64,000 bases of DNA from contig DATKFW010000132.1 of assembly GCA_035511075.1 (NCBI GenBank), forward strand, positions 65,949 through 129,948, in the 5' to 3' direction. Source of the DNA: DATAUD01 sp035511075 (lineage in GTDB: Bacteria > Verrucomicrobiota > Verrucomicrobiia > Limisphaerales > Palsa-1400). A program made the translations under genes and the position numbers. Positions within the stretch are counted from its first letter, which is position 1, and each line of letters begins with the position of its first letter. This document shows positions 26,575 through 35,808 of this stretch, in pieces. Under the pieces are notes generated by a model. The model was not told where the DNA came from. It was given only the letters and a program-made list of their open reading frames with translations, and did no database searches.

Positions 26575-27567
26575 TTAGAACAAGCTGCTGGCCATCGTGC
26601 CCAGGACGCTCAGGGGTCCGGTGTCTTCGAGGCTTTCGGTGGCCTTGTCGAGCTTTTGCAGCGAAAGCTTGACGTTTCGCAGGATGGAGTCGTCGTTGAT
26701 AAGCTGGCCGATGCTCCCTTGCCCGTCATTGATCTTGATGAGGATCTGATGAAGGTTGGTCATCGAGCCGGTTGCCTCGCGGAAAAGAGTGTCGTCCGTC
26801 AGCAATTTGCCGACGGTGCCTTTGCCCGCCCGGACATCCAGGACAACGGCATTGGCATTGGTCAGAAGTTCGCGGGCTTTTCCGACGGTCGTGTCGATGT
26901 TGCCGGCGGTGTTTTGGAGGTTGCTGATGGAGGTCTCCGCCGAAACATACAGCGTGTCCTCGTTGATTAATTTGCCCACCGTTCCCTGGCCGTCCCTGAT
27001 GTGATCGGAGATGGTCTTGATGTTGGCGATGGTGGCGGTCAGGTTGGTTTGGTTGTCCCTGAGGAAATCGGTGAAGGGCCCGATCAAATTGTCGATCTTC
27101 TCACCGCTGAAACTGCGCGTGAGGTTCTCCACTCCCGAGGCCACGTTGTCGAGCCTTGTCACCAGGACCTGGAGGTCCGGCTGTTCGACGGATTGCAGGA
27201 TGATTCCGTCGGTGGCGTGCGGGGCGTCGGGACTTCCGAAATCCAACGAGACGTAATCCTGCGCCATCAGCCCGGCGAAGCTCACACGCGCCTTGGAATC
27301 GGTTCGGACGTCGGCCTCCCGGTTGATATTCATGGTGACTTCGGCCATCGAGTTGGTCAGGATTATTTTAGTGACCCCGCCAATGGTCACACCGGCCATC
27401 TTCACCGGGTCGCCCACCTTGAGTTCATGGACGGTCTTGAACATGGCGCGCACGTGGAACCCGCGTTTGAAGAAGGCAAAGCCGCCGAGGAATTCCAGAA
27501 TGAGAAGTATGAAAATTATCGCCAGGACGAAAAACATGCCCAGTTTGCTTTCAACGGTATCTTTCAT
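26575..27567 (-). CDS. mlaD: MlaD-family periplasmic lipid-binding (MCE domain) protein
   Basis: 330 residues, ATG start. A single N-terminal membrane anchor (MFFVLAIIFILLILEFLGGF) is followed by the MCE domain: HVRAMFKTVHELKVGDPVKM, AGVTIGGVTKI and VSFAGLMAQDYVSLDFG. The rest is a long helical region with repeats of the type NLQNTAGNIDTTVGKARELL and GKGTVGKLLTDDTLF, typical of MCE proteins that form hollow tubes. It binds phospholipids in the periplasm and hands them to or from the ABC transporter. It follows mlaF by 4 bp, giving the order mlaE-mlaF-mlaD. Confidence 0.9.
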   Translation of the reverse strand: MKDTVESKLGMFFVLAIIFILLILEFLGGFAFFKRGFHVRAMFKTVHELKVGDPVKMAGVTIGGVTKIILTNSMAEVTMNINREADVRTDSKARVSFAGLMAQDYVSLDFGSPDAPHATDGIILQSVEQPDLQVLVTRLDNVASGVENLTRSFSGEKIDNLIGPFTDFLRDNQTNLTATIANIKTISDHIRDGQGTVGKLINEDTLYVSAETSISNLQNTAGNIDTTVGKARELLTNANAVVLDVRAGKGTVGKLLTDDTLFREATGSMTNLHQILIKINDGQGSIGQLINDDSILRNVKLSLQKLDKATESLEDTGPLSVLGTMASSLF

Positions 27568-27571
27568 GTCG

Positions 27572-28336
27572 TCAGCGGGGTTTGGATGAAGTCAATTCCG
27601 CCCGGATGAATTTTTGAATCCGCGTGTCGGTGTTCCCTTTGATCTCGTCGGGTGTCCCGATGAATAAAATTTTGCCCTCGTCAATCATGGCGATGCGGTC
27701 GGCCGTGGCAAAGGCCAGTTCGCGATTGTGCGTGACAACTATGGTAGTGGCATGGGTGCGGGTCTTAAGCTTCAAAATCTCCTGGCCCACCGTGACTGCC
27801 ATCAGCGGGTCCAGCTCCGAGGTCGGTTCATCAAAGAGGATGAGCTGCGGGTCCATAACCAGGGCGCGGGCAATGGCGACGCGCTTTTGCATGCCGCCGG
27901 AAAGCTCGCCGGGGGAGCGGTCTTGGATCCCTTTGAGGCCGACTGCCTCAAGCTTCTGGGAGACGATGGAAGCGATTTCGGATGGACGTTTGAGTTGGTG
28001 CTCGCTCAAATAGAGGCCCACGTTTTCGCCGACGGAAAGCGAATTGAGCAGCGCTGCCGACTGGAACACCATTGCCATTCGGTACTTGGCCCGGACTGCG
28101 GGAATCTGGACCGGCTCGCCCTGGATGAGGACTTCGCCGGAATCGGGAGTGATCAGCCCGATAATGTGTTTGAGCAGGACGCTTTTTCCGCTGCCGCTGG
28201 GACCCATGATCACAAAGAGTTCGCCGGGACTGACCGTAAAAGTGATGCCCTGGAGAACCTCCAGCGAGCCGAAGCTCTTGCTCAGATCGCAGACCTCGAC
28301 CTTTACGTTTTCAAGTTGAGTGGCGGCGGCGCTCAT
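27572..28336 (-). CDS. mlaF: ABC transporter ATPase, MlaF-type
   Basis: 254 residues, ATG start overlapping the mlaE stop (ATGA). Walker A GPSGSGKS (45-52), Q-loop VFQSAAL, signature LSGGMQKR, Walker B LILFDEPTSELDP and the H-loop VVTHNRELAFATAD are intact. LNSLSVGENV and the LSGGMQKR variant are typical of the Mkl/MlaF group that powers MCE-linked lipid transport. The complex MlaEFD sits in the inner membrane and moves phospholipids between membranes. No separate MlaB (STAS) or MlaC gene is nearby. Confidence 0.93.
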   Translation of the reverse strand: MSAAATQLENVKVEVCDLSKSFGSLEVLQGITFTVSPGELFVIMGPSGSGKSVLLKHIIGLITPDSGEVLIQGEPVQIPAVRAKYRMAMVFQSAALLNSLSVGENVGLYLSEHQLKRPSEIASIVSQKLEAVGLKGIQDRSPGELSGGMQKRVAIARALVMDPQLILFDEPTSELDPLMAVTVGQEILKLKTRTHATTIVVTHNRELAFATADRIAMIDEGKILFIGTPDEIKGNTDTRIQKFIRAELTSSKPR

Positions 28337-29079
28337 TTCGGGACGGACAACAAAAATCGTGTCAGGAAATAGTCAAGAATCAGAATCATGACGATCGAAT
28401 TGACGACCGCCTTGGTGACGCTCCGGCCGATGCCGCGCGGGCCGCCGCGCGTAACCAGGCCCTGCTGGCACGAAATGATGCCGATGGCCAGGGCGAAGAT
28501 GAACGATTTGAAAATGCCGTTAAAGACATCGCTTATCTCCACCACGTCGCGCAGGTTTTGAAAGAAAGTGTCAAAGCCGACGGCGATCTTGGGGTTAAGA
28601 TCGCAGACCATCGCTCCGCCGAACCAGCCGACGGGTATGGAAAAAACGACCAGCAGCGGAAGGGCCAGCGCGATAGCCACCATGCGCGGCATCACCAGGT
28701 ATTCAACCGGGTCGATGTTCATGGTCTTCAACGCGTCGATCTCCTGATAAACCTGCATGGAACCCAGTTCGGCGGACATCGAGGAGCCGATGCGCCCGGC
28801 GATGAGAATGGCCATCATCACCGGGGCCAGCTCTTTGCACATCGAAAGGCCGACCATGCCGCCGAGAACCGAGCTAATGCCCCGCTCCACCAGCACCGGG
28901 CCGGTTTGAAGGGCCAGGACCCCGCCAATAAAGAGGGAAAGGATGCACACCATGAGCAAGCTGGCGTTGCCGATCTGGAAAAGCTGATCAAAGATCTTCC
29001 TTCGCTGCCGCCACGCCAATGGCAGCGCATCCAAGGTGCGCCAGAACAGAATCAGGATTTCGCCAATATTATGAAACAT
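28333..29079 (-). CDS. mlaE: ABC transporter permease, MlaE-type
   Basis: 248 residues from the ATG at 29079, which shares one base with the stop of the preceding gene (TGATG); a GTG at 29235 would overlap that gene by 156 bp and adds unconserved residues. The MlaE fold is recognised by a cytoplasmic interface helix and about five membrane helices, with the diagnostic ELAPVMMAILIAGRIGSSMS, AELGSMQVYQEIDALKTMNI and MPRMVAIALALPLLVVFS. It forms the membrane core of the lipid ABC transporter with MlaF and MlaD. The tight coupling to the upstream gene suggests a shared function. Confidence 0.92.
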   Translation of the reverse strand: MFHNIGEILILFWRTLDALPLAWRQRRKIFDQLFQIGNASLLMVCILSLFIGGVLALQTGPVLVERGISSVLGGMVGLSMCKELAPVMMAILIAGRIGSSMSAELGSMQVYQEIDALKTMNIDPVEYLVMPRMVAIALALPLLVVFSIPVGWFGGAMVCDLNPKIAVGFDTFFQNLRDVVEISDVFNGIFKSFIFALAIGIISCQQGLVTRGGPRGIGRSVTKAVVNSIVMILILDYFLTRFLLSVPK

Positions 29080-30572
29080 CAGGATTTGGGCGGCGGTTGC
29101 GCCGGTCTCCTGCCAAAGATGCAGAAGGCGACGCGCCAGCTCGCGCCTAGCGTTGTGGATTGATACTGATAAAGACCGAACAAGAGCGAGAACTTTTTTT
29201 CCCGGGCCGTGGTTTCGCGGCGGTACAGGTTCCACAAAAGCGACTGGCTGGCGTCGCCGGTCCGTACGTTATGTTCCGCCCGCCAAAACGACCATAGGTG
29301 CGAGTACTCGCGCGTCACGCTCCGGTTATTTGGGAAGAGCGGCTCCAGCAGCGCCAGCACTTGCAAGCGCTGATTGCCATCCATATCACGATGAAACGTG
29401 TAAAACGGCCAAAAGTCAACGCGGCGTTTAAACTCGCCGCTCTGCGTGTTTTTTTCCACAATGTCGGAATACAGGAAAAATAGAATTCGAGTTCGCGTCC
29501 GATCCAGGGGAGGGGATTCCAGCCGGTTGAATTTATAAATCGGCCAGGCGTAAAAATCGCTTTCCAGGCTCCGATTGTGGGCGCGGCTGTAAAACGGAAA
29601 GTCGCGCGTGACCTGTTTGGACCCCCGCGCGCGGACGATGAACGGCCAGAGAACATCATGCTCGATATATTGTTGCTCGCGGTCATCGATTGAAGTGCAT
29701 CCTATCGGCCATCCGTAGGATGTCGTATCGCGCGACGGCGAGCGCAGGCGGTTGAAAAACGGCAGAATGGTGAGGGTGGTGGCGGGATTGGTTGTGCCGA
29801 TTCCCGAGCGGCCTGTCAAATAAAACGGCCACAGCGCGAAAAATTGGTCGTAGCCGCCGTCGATTTCGACTTCTCCCATGTTATTGGTGTGCGACGTTGG
29901 CGTTTTATGCTCGACTCCCGTTAGAGGCCACACTTGCCAGCCGGTCAAGTGATCCCCGTGCCTGAGATCGAAGATCGGATAGAGGTAATTGTCCGTCACC
30001 ACGTCCCTCTTGCGTGTTTCCGAATAGAGAGGGAAGAGCACGAACTTTATGTCGTCCCGAAACAGGCGGTTCTTCAATTCACCGTAAAATGGAACGACGG
30101 CGGTGTAATTCAAGTTGGTGTTGGTTGAACGCTGTTGAAAGTAAATCGGGAAGAGCGTCAAACGCTCAACGCCGCGCTCGCGCTCCGTATTTCCCCCCGA
30201 AAAACTCAAGAACTCGACGATTTGCAGCCGGTACTCCGAGCCAAACCGCCGGTAATCGATGACCGGGTAGAAAACCTCCCACTCACTCCATTCGACATCT
30301 GGCGTAATTGTTTGACAAAAAAACGGGGGCAAACCCATTTGTGTCGCGCCGTCGGTGTTCTGCCAATAATAGAGGGGGCTGGCGGCCTCCTCTCGATAAC
30401 CCGATTCCAATGTCAACCGAAACTTTGAAAAAGCCGGGCCGTAGATATGCTCGCCGTCGCTATCGGCAAGCGCGGATGAGGGAATGATCGTCCAGAGGAA
30501 GAAAAAAGACAGAACGGGCGTTAACGCTAACGTTATCGAAATAGTCCTCTCTGGTGGTTTTAAAGTGCGCAC
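29079..30572 (-). CDS. Secreted protein with repeated 'WPFY'-type motifs, linked to Mla genes
   Basis: 497 residues from a GTG; a strong signal peptide (SITLALTPVLSFFFLWTIIP) ends near SALA. The body is made of repeated short strands of the type hydrophobic-Pro-hydrophobic-aromatic: LFPIYF, VVPFYG, LFPLYS, LYPIFD, LWPFYL, ILPFFN, GWPIG, LWPFIV, DFPFYS, AWPIYK, FWPFYT, at roughly 15-45 residue spacing. The pattern suggests a repetitive beta structure, possibly a barrel or layered sheet at the outer membrane; no catalytic motif is present. It overlaps mlaE by one base and follows the MMPL gene by 63 bp, which suggests a role in lipid traffic. Family not recognised by name. Confidence 0.7.
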   Translation of the reverse strand: MRTLKPPERTISITLALTPVLSFFFLWTIIPSSALADSDGEHIYGPAFSKFRLTLESGYREEAASPLYYWQNTDGATQMGLPPFFCQTITPDVEWSEWEVFYPVIDYRRFGSEYRLQIVEFLSFSGGNTERERGVERLTLFPIYFQQRSTNTNLNYTAVVPFYGELKNRLFRDDIKFVLFPLYSETRKRDVVTDNYLYPIFDLRHGDHLTGWQVWPLTGVEHKTPTSHTNNMGEVEIDGGYDQFFALWPFYLTGRSGIGTTNPATTLTILPFFNRLRSPSRDTTSYGWPIGCTSIDDREQQYIEHDVLWPFIVRARGSKQVTRDFPFYSRAHNRSLESDFYAWPIYKFNRLESPPLDRTRTRILFFLYSDIVEKNTQSGEFKRRVDFWPFYTFHRDMDGNQRLQVLALLEPLFPNNRSVTREYSHLWSFWRAEHNVRTGDASQSLLWNLYRRETTAREKKFSLLFGLYQYQSTTLGASWRVAFCIFGRRPAQPPPKS

Positions 30573-30635
30573 GTTAACACGATATTCATTGACTTCTTTG
30601 CTCGCCTGGATAACTATGTACCTAAATTGAGGTTG

Positions 30636-33404
30636 TTACCTCGGTTCCTCCAGACCCAGTGGCGGCGCTGCATTACCGCTCCTGGGTCTCTTGCTTCCAA
30701 TGGTCCAGCCCAAGCTCCCTAGGACCTTGAGGAGGGCGGGCAGAAACGTTAATCCTGCGACCATGCAGGTGGCAATTCCAATCGCCATCACCAATCCGAG
30801 ACTTCTTATCCCTTGATGTTTGCCCAGAGTCAAACTGCCGAATCCGGCCAGCGCTGTCAACCCGGAGACCAGCACGGCTTTGCCGGTGCTTTTTGAAAGG
30901 ATGCTCGCGTTATTTTCCTCGGCCACTCGGTTTAGGATATGAATTCCGTTTGTGACGCCGATGCCAATCACCAACGGGAGTGTCATAATGTTGGCGGGAT
31001 TGAATGCGATTCCGCTCAGAGCCATCACCCCCAGCGTCCAGGCCGAGCCGATGGCTACCGGCAAGAGCGAGAGCACCACGCAAACCAAGGATCGAAAATG
31101 GAAAAGAACCATCAGCGCTATGGCGACCAGCGCGTACAGGGCGGCCTGTTGATAGCTGTTCTTGAGCAGCGTCGTATATTCGTAAAGCTGCACCGGCGTG
31201 CCAGTGACCCGGTCCGCGTCGCCTTTAAGGGCCGTGCGCAATTCGGTGATGAACTCGCGCTGGACGTCGTGATTCCAGATATCGTATTTGGGGAAAACCA
31301 GCAGCCGGTATTTACCGCTCACGCCCACAAAACGTGTGCGCAGGCTTGGCGGCAGATCCTGGGGTTTCAGCGCGCCGCTGGTGTCCTGGTCTTTGATGGC
31401 ATTGAAGGTTTCGCGGATGTCATTAAACAACGCCTCTTGATAACCGCGCAGCCGTTCCGGTATCGCCGGATCGCCGCTTAATACTTTGACACGAAAATCC
31501 ATAATGCTGCCACGCAGGGAGCGAAGCTGTTGTGCCAGTGCCTCGCGGTCCTTTCCCACGGAGTCGGCGGCAAGGGCCAGATAGCCCATCGTGCTGTATA
31601 ACGTGGTGCATAGGGCGGTGAGATCAACCGGGTTGTCATCGGAAGGATCAAAATGGATGTCCGAGATCTCCTTCTTGATGTCGCGGACCATTCTGATTTT
31701 GGCGCTCTGGTCCCTGGTGAACAGGTCGAAGATGGCATCGCCCTTGTCATTTCCATCGACGCTGGAGACGGCGGGCAGATTGCTGACGATTTCCTCGAAG
31801 TGTTGCGCCTGGGCCAGGGAATCGGCCTCGATGGCCGCATAAAGGACCGATTGCCCGGAAAACACCAGCTTGTTCTCAAACTCCACCGACGACAGCCCCT
31901 TGCTTTGCATATGCAAAAGATTGTAGTCAAACCGAACCTTGTGAAATTGGGTGGCTGCGCCAACGCAGAGGGTCAGAGTCAGGCCGATGACCAGGGCCGG
32001 TCGCTGGAGCCAGAAGTTCTCGATGCGCGCCCTCCTTTCGGCCGCCGCGCCCAGCGCGTGATCAATGGCGTTCTGAGTGCCGCGCATGAGCAACACCGGC
32101 AGCATCGTCAACATTGGAATCAGGCACAGCGCCAATCCCCCGCCGGAAATGATGCCCATCTCCTGGATGCCCTTGAAATCGGTCAATCCCATCGCCAGAA
32201 AGGCCGCCGCCGTCGTCAACGCGCCGGTGACAATGCCTTGCCCTGTGAAGACCATCGCCTTCTCCATCGCCGCGGTCGGCGGGACCCGCTTGCGCGTTTC
32301 TTCCTCGTATCGCGTGATGAAATGAATCGCAAAATCAATGGCCAGACCGATCAATATCGGCGCAAATGTGATCGTCAATATATTCAAATGTCCAATAACC
32401 AGGGTCGTGAATCCCATCGTATAACCCAGCCCAACAATCAGGCAGGCGACCGCCTTGAGAGGACGCCCCGTTTCCCGGTAAGCGTAGATGAATATCAGCG
32501 AACACAGGAGCAGCGACACTACGCTCGCGACCGTCGAATCCCGTTGCGATTGCTGCATCTCATCGTAATCCAGGACCGGTTCCCCGGTCAGTCCGACATT
32601 GAGTCCTGAGACTTCCATATCGGTCTCCTGGATTAACTGGCGCATTCGTTTGACCGCCGCCGGCACCAGATCGCTGGTGCGCGCGCGCGCCGTGACCAGA
32701 TAGATGCGGTTCGAGGCAAAGGTCAGATACATCCGCTCCTGCGCTTCCTGGCCGCCGCCAAAGAGGGCATCGACTCCGGGGGAGACGGGAACGCCCGGCA
32801 GCGAAAGGCTTACGGAGGCCTGTTCGACGATCCGTTGCAGGGCGGGAATCGCGCTGATGAGGGCGTTGTTCTCGGCGTTTTCTTCGCGTTTGGCGGTGCG
32901 AAATTGTCGGTTTATAAGCCCAAAAAACGAATTCAGGTTGGTGGCCCGGGTGAACTGTTCGATGAACGGCCGGTAAGTCTGCAGGGCCGACTCCATTTCC
33001 TTCAAGTCCTCCTCCGGCGCGAACAACAGCGCTTTTTCCCCGAGCGAAGCCATGTCGCCCTTGTAATAAATATCGGTGAAGAGATTGGTTTCCGGCTCCA
33101 ATTTCGCGGCCAGTCGTTCCACGTACTGGCGGCAGAGGTCCATGCTCTGGCTTTCCACCACGACCGCGAATTCGTCCTCGCCGGGGAACTCCTGCTGATA
33201 CTTCATGTACACCTGGTGGTACTTCTTGTCAGACCCCACCAGGTTGTCGCGGCTCATGTCGAATTTCAGGCAGAAGACGGCATAGACAACACAGACAACG
33301 AACAGGACTATCTGAGGCAGGACAAACCATGCCGGATAGCGGCAGACCATCCGGGCAAGGGCTCGGAGCATCCGGGCAAAAAAGGAATCGGCGACCGACG
33401 TCAC
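30636..33404 (-). CDS. MMPL/RND-family lipid exporter (HpnN-like)
   Basis: 922 residues from a GTG (next ATG at 33371). The protein has the RND/MMPL layout: a first membrane helix, a large periplasmic domain (about residues 55-275), five or six helices, a second periplasmic domain (about 480-715) and a second helix bundle. Helix 4-like sequences with charged residues are GLAIDFAIHFITRYEEETRK and GIGVTNGIHILNRVAEENNA; GLTGEPVLDYDEMQ ends the first periplasmic domain. This resembles hopanoid-associated HpnN transporters, and a hopene cyclase is encoded about 15 kb away, but the substrate is inference. It is the first gene of the five-gene run to mlaD. Confidence 0.8.
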   Translation of the reverse strand: MTSVADSFFARMLRALARMVCRYPAWFVLPQIVLFVVCVVYAVFCLKFDMSRDNLVGSDKKYHQVYMKYQQEFPGEDEFAVVVESQSMDLCRQYVERLAAKLEPETNLFTDIYYKGDMASLGEKALLFAPEEDLKEMESALQTYRPFIEQFTRATNLNSFFGLINRQFRTAKREENAENNALISAIPALQRIVEQASVSLSLPGVPVSPGVDALFGGGQEAQERMYLTFASNRIYLVTARARTSDLVPAAVKRMRQLIQETDMEVSGLNVGLTGEPVLDYDEMQQSQRDSTVASVVSLLLCSLIFIYAYRETGRPLKAVACLIVGLGYTMGFTTLVIGHLNILTITFAPILIGLAIDFAIHFITRYEEETRKRVPPTAAMEKAMVFTGQGIVTGALTTAAAFLAMGLTDFKGIQEMGIISGGGLALCLIPMLTMLPVLLMRGTQNAIDHALGAAAERRARIENFWLQRPALVIGLTLTLCVGAATQFHKVRFDYNLLHMQSKGLSSVEFENKLVFSGQSVLYAAIEADSLAQAQHFEEIVSNLPAVSSVDGNDKGDAIFDLFTRDQSAKIRMVRDIKKEISDIHFDPSDDNPVDLTALCTTLYSTMGYLALAADSVGKDREALAQQLRSLRGSIMDFRVKVLSGDPAIPERLRGYQEALFNDIRETFNAIKDQDTSGALKPQDLPPSLRTRFVGVSGKYRLLVFPKYDIWNHDVQREFITELRTALKGDADRVTGTPVQLYEYTTLLKNSYQQAALYALVAIALMVLFHFRSLVCVVLSLLPVAIGSAWTLGVMALSGIAFNPANIMTLPLVIGIGVTNGIHILNRVAEENNASILSKSTGKAVLVSGLTALAGFGSLTLGKHQGIRSLGLVMAIGIATCMVAGLTFLPALLKVLGSLGWTIGSKRPRSGNAAPPLGLEEPR

Positions 33405-33442
33405 GGCGCCGTCCCTCTCTGAGGAAATTTAAACGTCAGGAT

Positions 33443-33461
33443 AAATGCCATGATGGCGTTT
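33443..33461. promoter_or_regulatory. Imperfect palindrome upstream of the MMPL operon
   Basis: AAATGCCA-TGA-TGGCGTTT: two 8-bp arms with one mismatch, 38 bp upstream of the MMPL start. A possible operator for the lipid-transport operon; no regulator can be assigned. Confidence 0.3.
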
Positions 33462-33617
33462 GGCAGGAATGTTGCCGTTCCTTCCCGCCTCTGCAAATAC
33501 AAAGAGAATTTAGATTGGCATTCGGGTTGGGATTGGAAGCCGGCATCCCCCAGGCCGCATCGAGCTTGTCGCGGTCCCATTGATTGGGTTTTCCGGCGAA
33601 ATTCGATTTGACGCGAC

Positions 33618-34811
33618 TTAATACCCGCGGTGGTCAAAGCCGCCGCCGCGCCCGTCGCGGGAGTCGTGCCCGCGGCCCACTTCCACCGCGCGGTCCCGCT
33701 GGATGTCCCGCTCATGGGAGATCCGGGAGTCGTGGAACTCGATTCGTGCCAGGGGCACATCGTGATGAGTGAGGACCCCGATTCTATCGCGGCCAATTCC
33801 ACCCACGAAAAAATGTCCGCCGACAAATCTATAATTGTTGGCCAGAATGCTTCCGCGGTACAACGCCCCAACGCGCCAGCCAGGCGCCAGGAACCCGCGG
33901 TAGTCATGCGCCCAAAAGTGATCGAAAGGAATGAAAACAAAAAGATCGGGACCCAGTCCAAAATCCGTGTCCACCGCGACGCGTCCGTTCCAGATCAAGC
34001 CGACGCCGACTTCAAAGCGCGCCCCCGGAGGCAGGGGCGCCCAGCCGCAGTATCCGGCGTCTTCGGCGTTGCGCCAGCAGACCCAGCCCGGCCCCCAATG
34101 ATAGCCCGGCACCCACGCCCAGCCGAAATTCGGGTCGCGCATCCAGCGGCCATAATGAAACACATACTCGCCCCAGGGATAGTCCGACTGCCAATACCAC
34201 CCTTGCTCGGTATAATTCCAATGCCCGCCGCTGAAATAGGGACGCCAATCCGGCGCAGTCGCTTGCACCGCTGGAATCCAACAAGGACCGTAACCGGGGA
34301 TGTCAGTCCAATTACCATAGGGCGCAAGTTGAGCCTGGAAATACGGAAGGGTCACCTCCGATCCCGGCAACGGGGCAGCCGAGGCTTCAGCAACGACCGG
34401 TGGCTCCGTTGGCGGTTCGCCCGGAGGATTAACGGATGGCGGGGGGACCGATGGCGTCGGTTGCGTCGGAGCGGTATAATCGGCCGTCGAAGCGGGCGAC
34501 GGGGCCGCGGATTTGGTTTGCAGCAAAGCGGAAATGACCGGCTGCGAGACGCCCTGGCTATTTAGATACAGTATGTCGTTGGCGCCGAGGTTGTAGCCGG
34601 TGCCAGAATTGCGTATGTAGGCCATGATCACGTCATCGGTCATGTGCGCTTTGGTCAATTTGATGACTTCCTGCAGTCCGGGCGACAGATTGGCTGGCGC
34701 TGATTGCGCGTGACCGGCGGCGGCTCCCTGGAAGCAGAGCCAGCCGATCAGCAGAAAAACCAGCGCAATCAGGATTTTCAATCTCCTGTCTGAAAACTCG
34801 TTGTCGTTCAT
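33618..34811 (-). CDS. Secreted DUF6600-type WY-rich protein
   Basis: 397 residues, ATG start. A signal peptide (LKILIALVFLLIGWLCFQGA) is followed by a helical segment of about 75 residues (VIKLTKAHMTDDVIMAYIRN, QGVSQPVISALLQ), a proline-rich linker, and then the Trp/Tyr-rich repeats of the DUF6600 type: YFQAQLAPYGNWTDIPGYG, DWRPYFSGGHWNYTEQGWYW, YGRWMRDPNFGWAWVPGYHW. The C-terminus is rich in Arg, Asp and Gly. Such proteins are common in Verrucomicrobia; exact role unknown, presumed periplasmic or surface. It lies 71 bp downstream of the EcsC gene on the same strand. Confidence 0.8.
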   Translation of the reverse strand: MNDNEFSDRRLKILIALVFLLIGWLCFQGAAAGHAQSAPANLSPGLQEVIKLTKAHMTDDVIMAYIRNSGTGYNLGANDILYLNSQGVSQPVISALLQTKSAAPSPASTADYTAPTQPTPSVPPPSVNPPGEPPTEPPVVAEASAAPLPGSEVTLPYFQAQLAPYGNWTDIPGYGPCWIPAVQATAPDWRPYFSGGHWNYTEQGWYWQSDYPWGEYVFHYGRWMRDPNFGWAWVPGYHWGPGWVCWRNAEDAGYCGWAPLPPGARFEVGVGLIWNGRVAVDTDFGLGPDLFVFIPFDHFWAHDYRGFLAPGWRVGALYRGSILANNYRFVGGHFFVGGIGRDRIGVLTHHDVPLARIEFHDSRISHERDIQRDRAVEVGRGHDSRDGRGGGFDHRGY

Positions 34812-34882
34812 AAGTTCCTCTAGTTTGGAAAGATTTTCTCACGTCCGCGTTCAATATCTTTGCCCATATTGTTCCATACGGT

Positions 34883-35683
34883 TTACAGTTTTGCATCTTG
34901 CAAGTTTTCATAGGCCCTTCGCACCTGCTCCGGCCCTCGCGCGGCCTCCAATCGTTTGACAATAAAATGGCCCCGCGCCAGTTCCTGGAAATGCGCCAGG
35001 AACATCACATTGACGATGCTGCCGCCGGCCGCCCCGATGATCGGGATGGCCTTGGCAGCCACTTCCTCGGAAACGACCCCGCCGAAGCGGACGGCAATGG
35101 CATTGACCAGCCGGGCGATGGCGGGTGCGCCTTCGCGCGCCATCCCTTTTTGCGCCAGATAGGCGGTGGCTTCGGACATCGCCTGGCTCATAGCCGCGCG
35201 AGTGACCCAATAGCCGCTTTCCTGCCCCTTGCCGCCCAACGCAAAAACCTCCAGGCAGGCCAATCTCGTTTCGATCCGTGACAAATCATGCCCTTCGCTG
35301 CGTGCGATGTCGGCGATGGAACGCAGGATGATGGTCGTCGAGACCGGCAATTCAATGGGCAGGGCCGCCAGCCCGAAAGCGCCGCCAATCCCCCCGGAGG
35401 TTCCCGCCAGGACTTTGTGAAAAAACTCGCGCGACGTTCGGCGTTTTGACCGCCCCAGCGTCGCGACGGCGACCGACAGCGCCTTGAAGAGGGCCGTTTG
35501 CGTGGCTTTATTGACAACGTTATTCCAGCCTTTGGGCAGCAAGGCGAATCCCTTCTCCAGAGGCGAGCCCAGGGTATTGGCAAGGCGGATGCCCAGGGGC
35601 GAACTCTCCAGGAGGGATTTGGCAAGTTTCAGATCGCGCGCCTCGGTATTTGACAGCGGAGAGATGATCGGCGGCTTGTCCAT
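34883..35683 (-). CDS. EcsC family protein
   Basis: 266 residues from the ATG at 35683 (MDKPPIISPLSNTEARDLKL). A start at 36064 in frame would overlap the divergent kinase gene. EcsC-family features: long helices and hydrophobic stretches LAGTSGGIGGAFGLAALPIE, LPVSTTIILRSIADIARSEG, ETRLACLEVFALGG and KAIPIIGAAGGSIVNVMFLA, where LPISTTLILRSI-like segments are the family hallmark. Members are membrane-associated and of poorly known function; in Bacillus EcsC accompanies an ABC transporter. Here it stands alone, followed by the DUF6600 gene. Confidence 0.85.
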   Translation of the reverse strand: MDKPPIISPLSNTEARDLKLAKSLLESSPLGIRLANTLGSPLEKGFALLPKGWNNVVNKATQTALFKALSVAVATLGRSKRRTSREFFHKVLAGTSGGIGGAFGLAALPIELPVSTTIILRSIADIARSEGHDLSRIETRLACLEVFALGGKGQESGYWVTRAAMSQAMSEATAYLAQKGMAREGAPAIARLVNAIAVRFGGVVSEEVAAKAIPIIGAAGGSIVNVMFLAHFQELARGHFIVKRLEAARGPEQVRRAYENLQDAKL

Positions 35684-35808
35684 CAAAACAAAGTTAAAGT
35701 CTAATGGCCAAATGCAAAAGTCATTTCCTTTGGAGTTCGGCCTTGAGCCCTTGGATTTAATTTTTATTTGGTGGCGCTTCGCAAAAGGGGTAAACTTGGC
35801 ATCGTAAG

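Noticed and set aside
29080..29235. Upstream extension of mlaE to a GTG at 29235.
   Set aside because: It would overlap the preceding gene by 156 bp. The ATG at 29079 with TGATG coupling matches the family length.
33401..33961. A 186-codon open frame on the minus strand overlapping the DUF6600 gene.
   Set aside because: It lies in another frame of a high-GC real gene, and its sequence is unlike any family.
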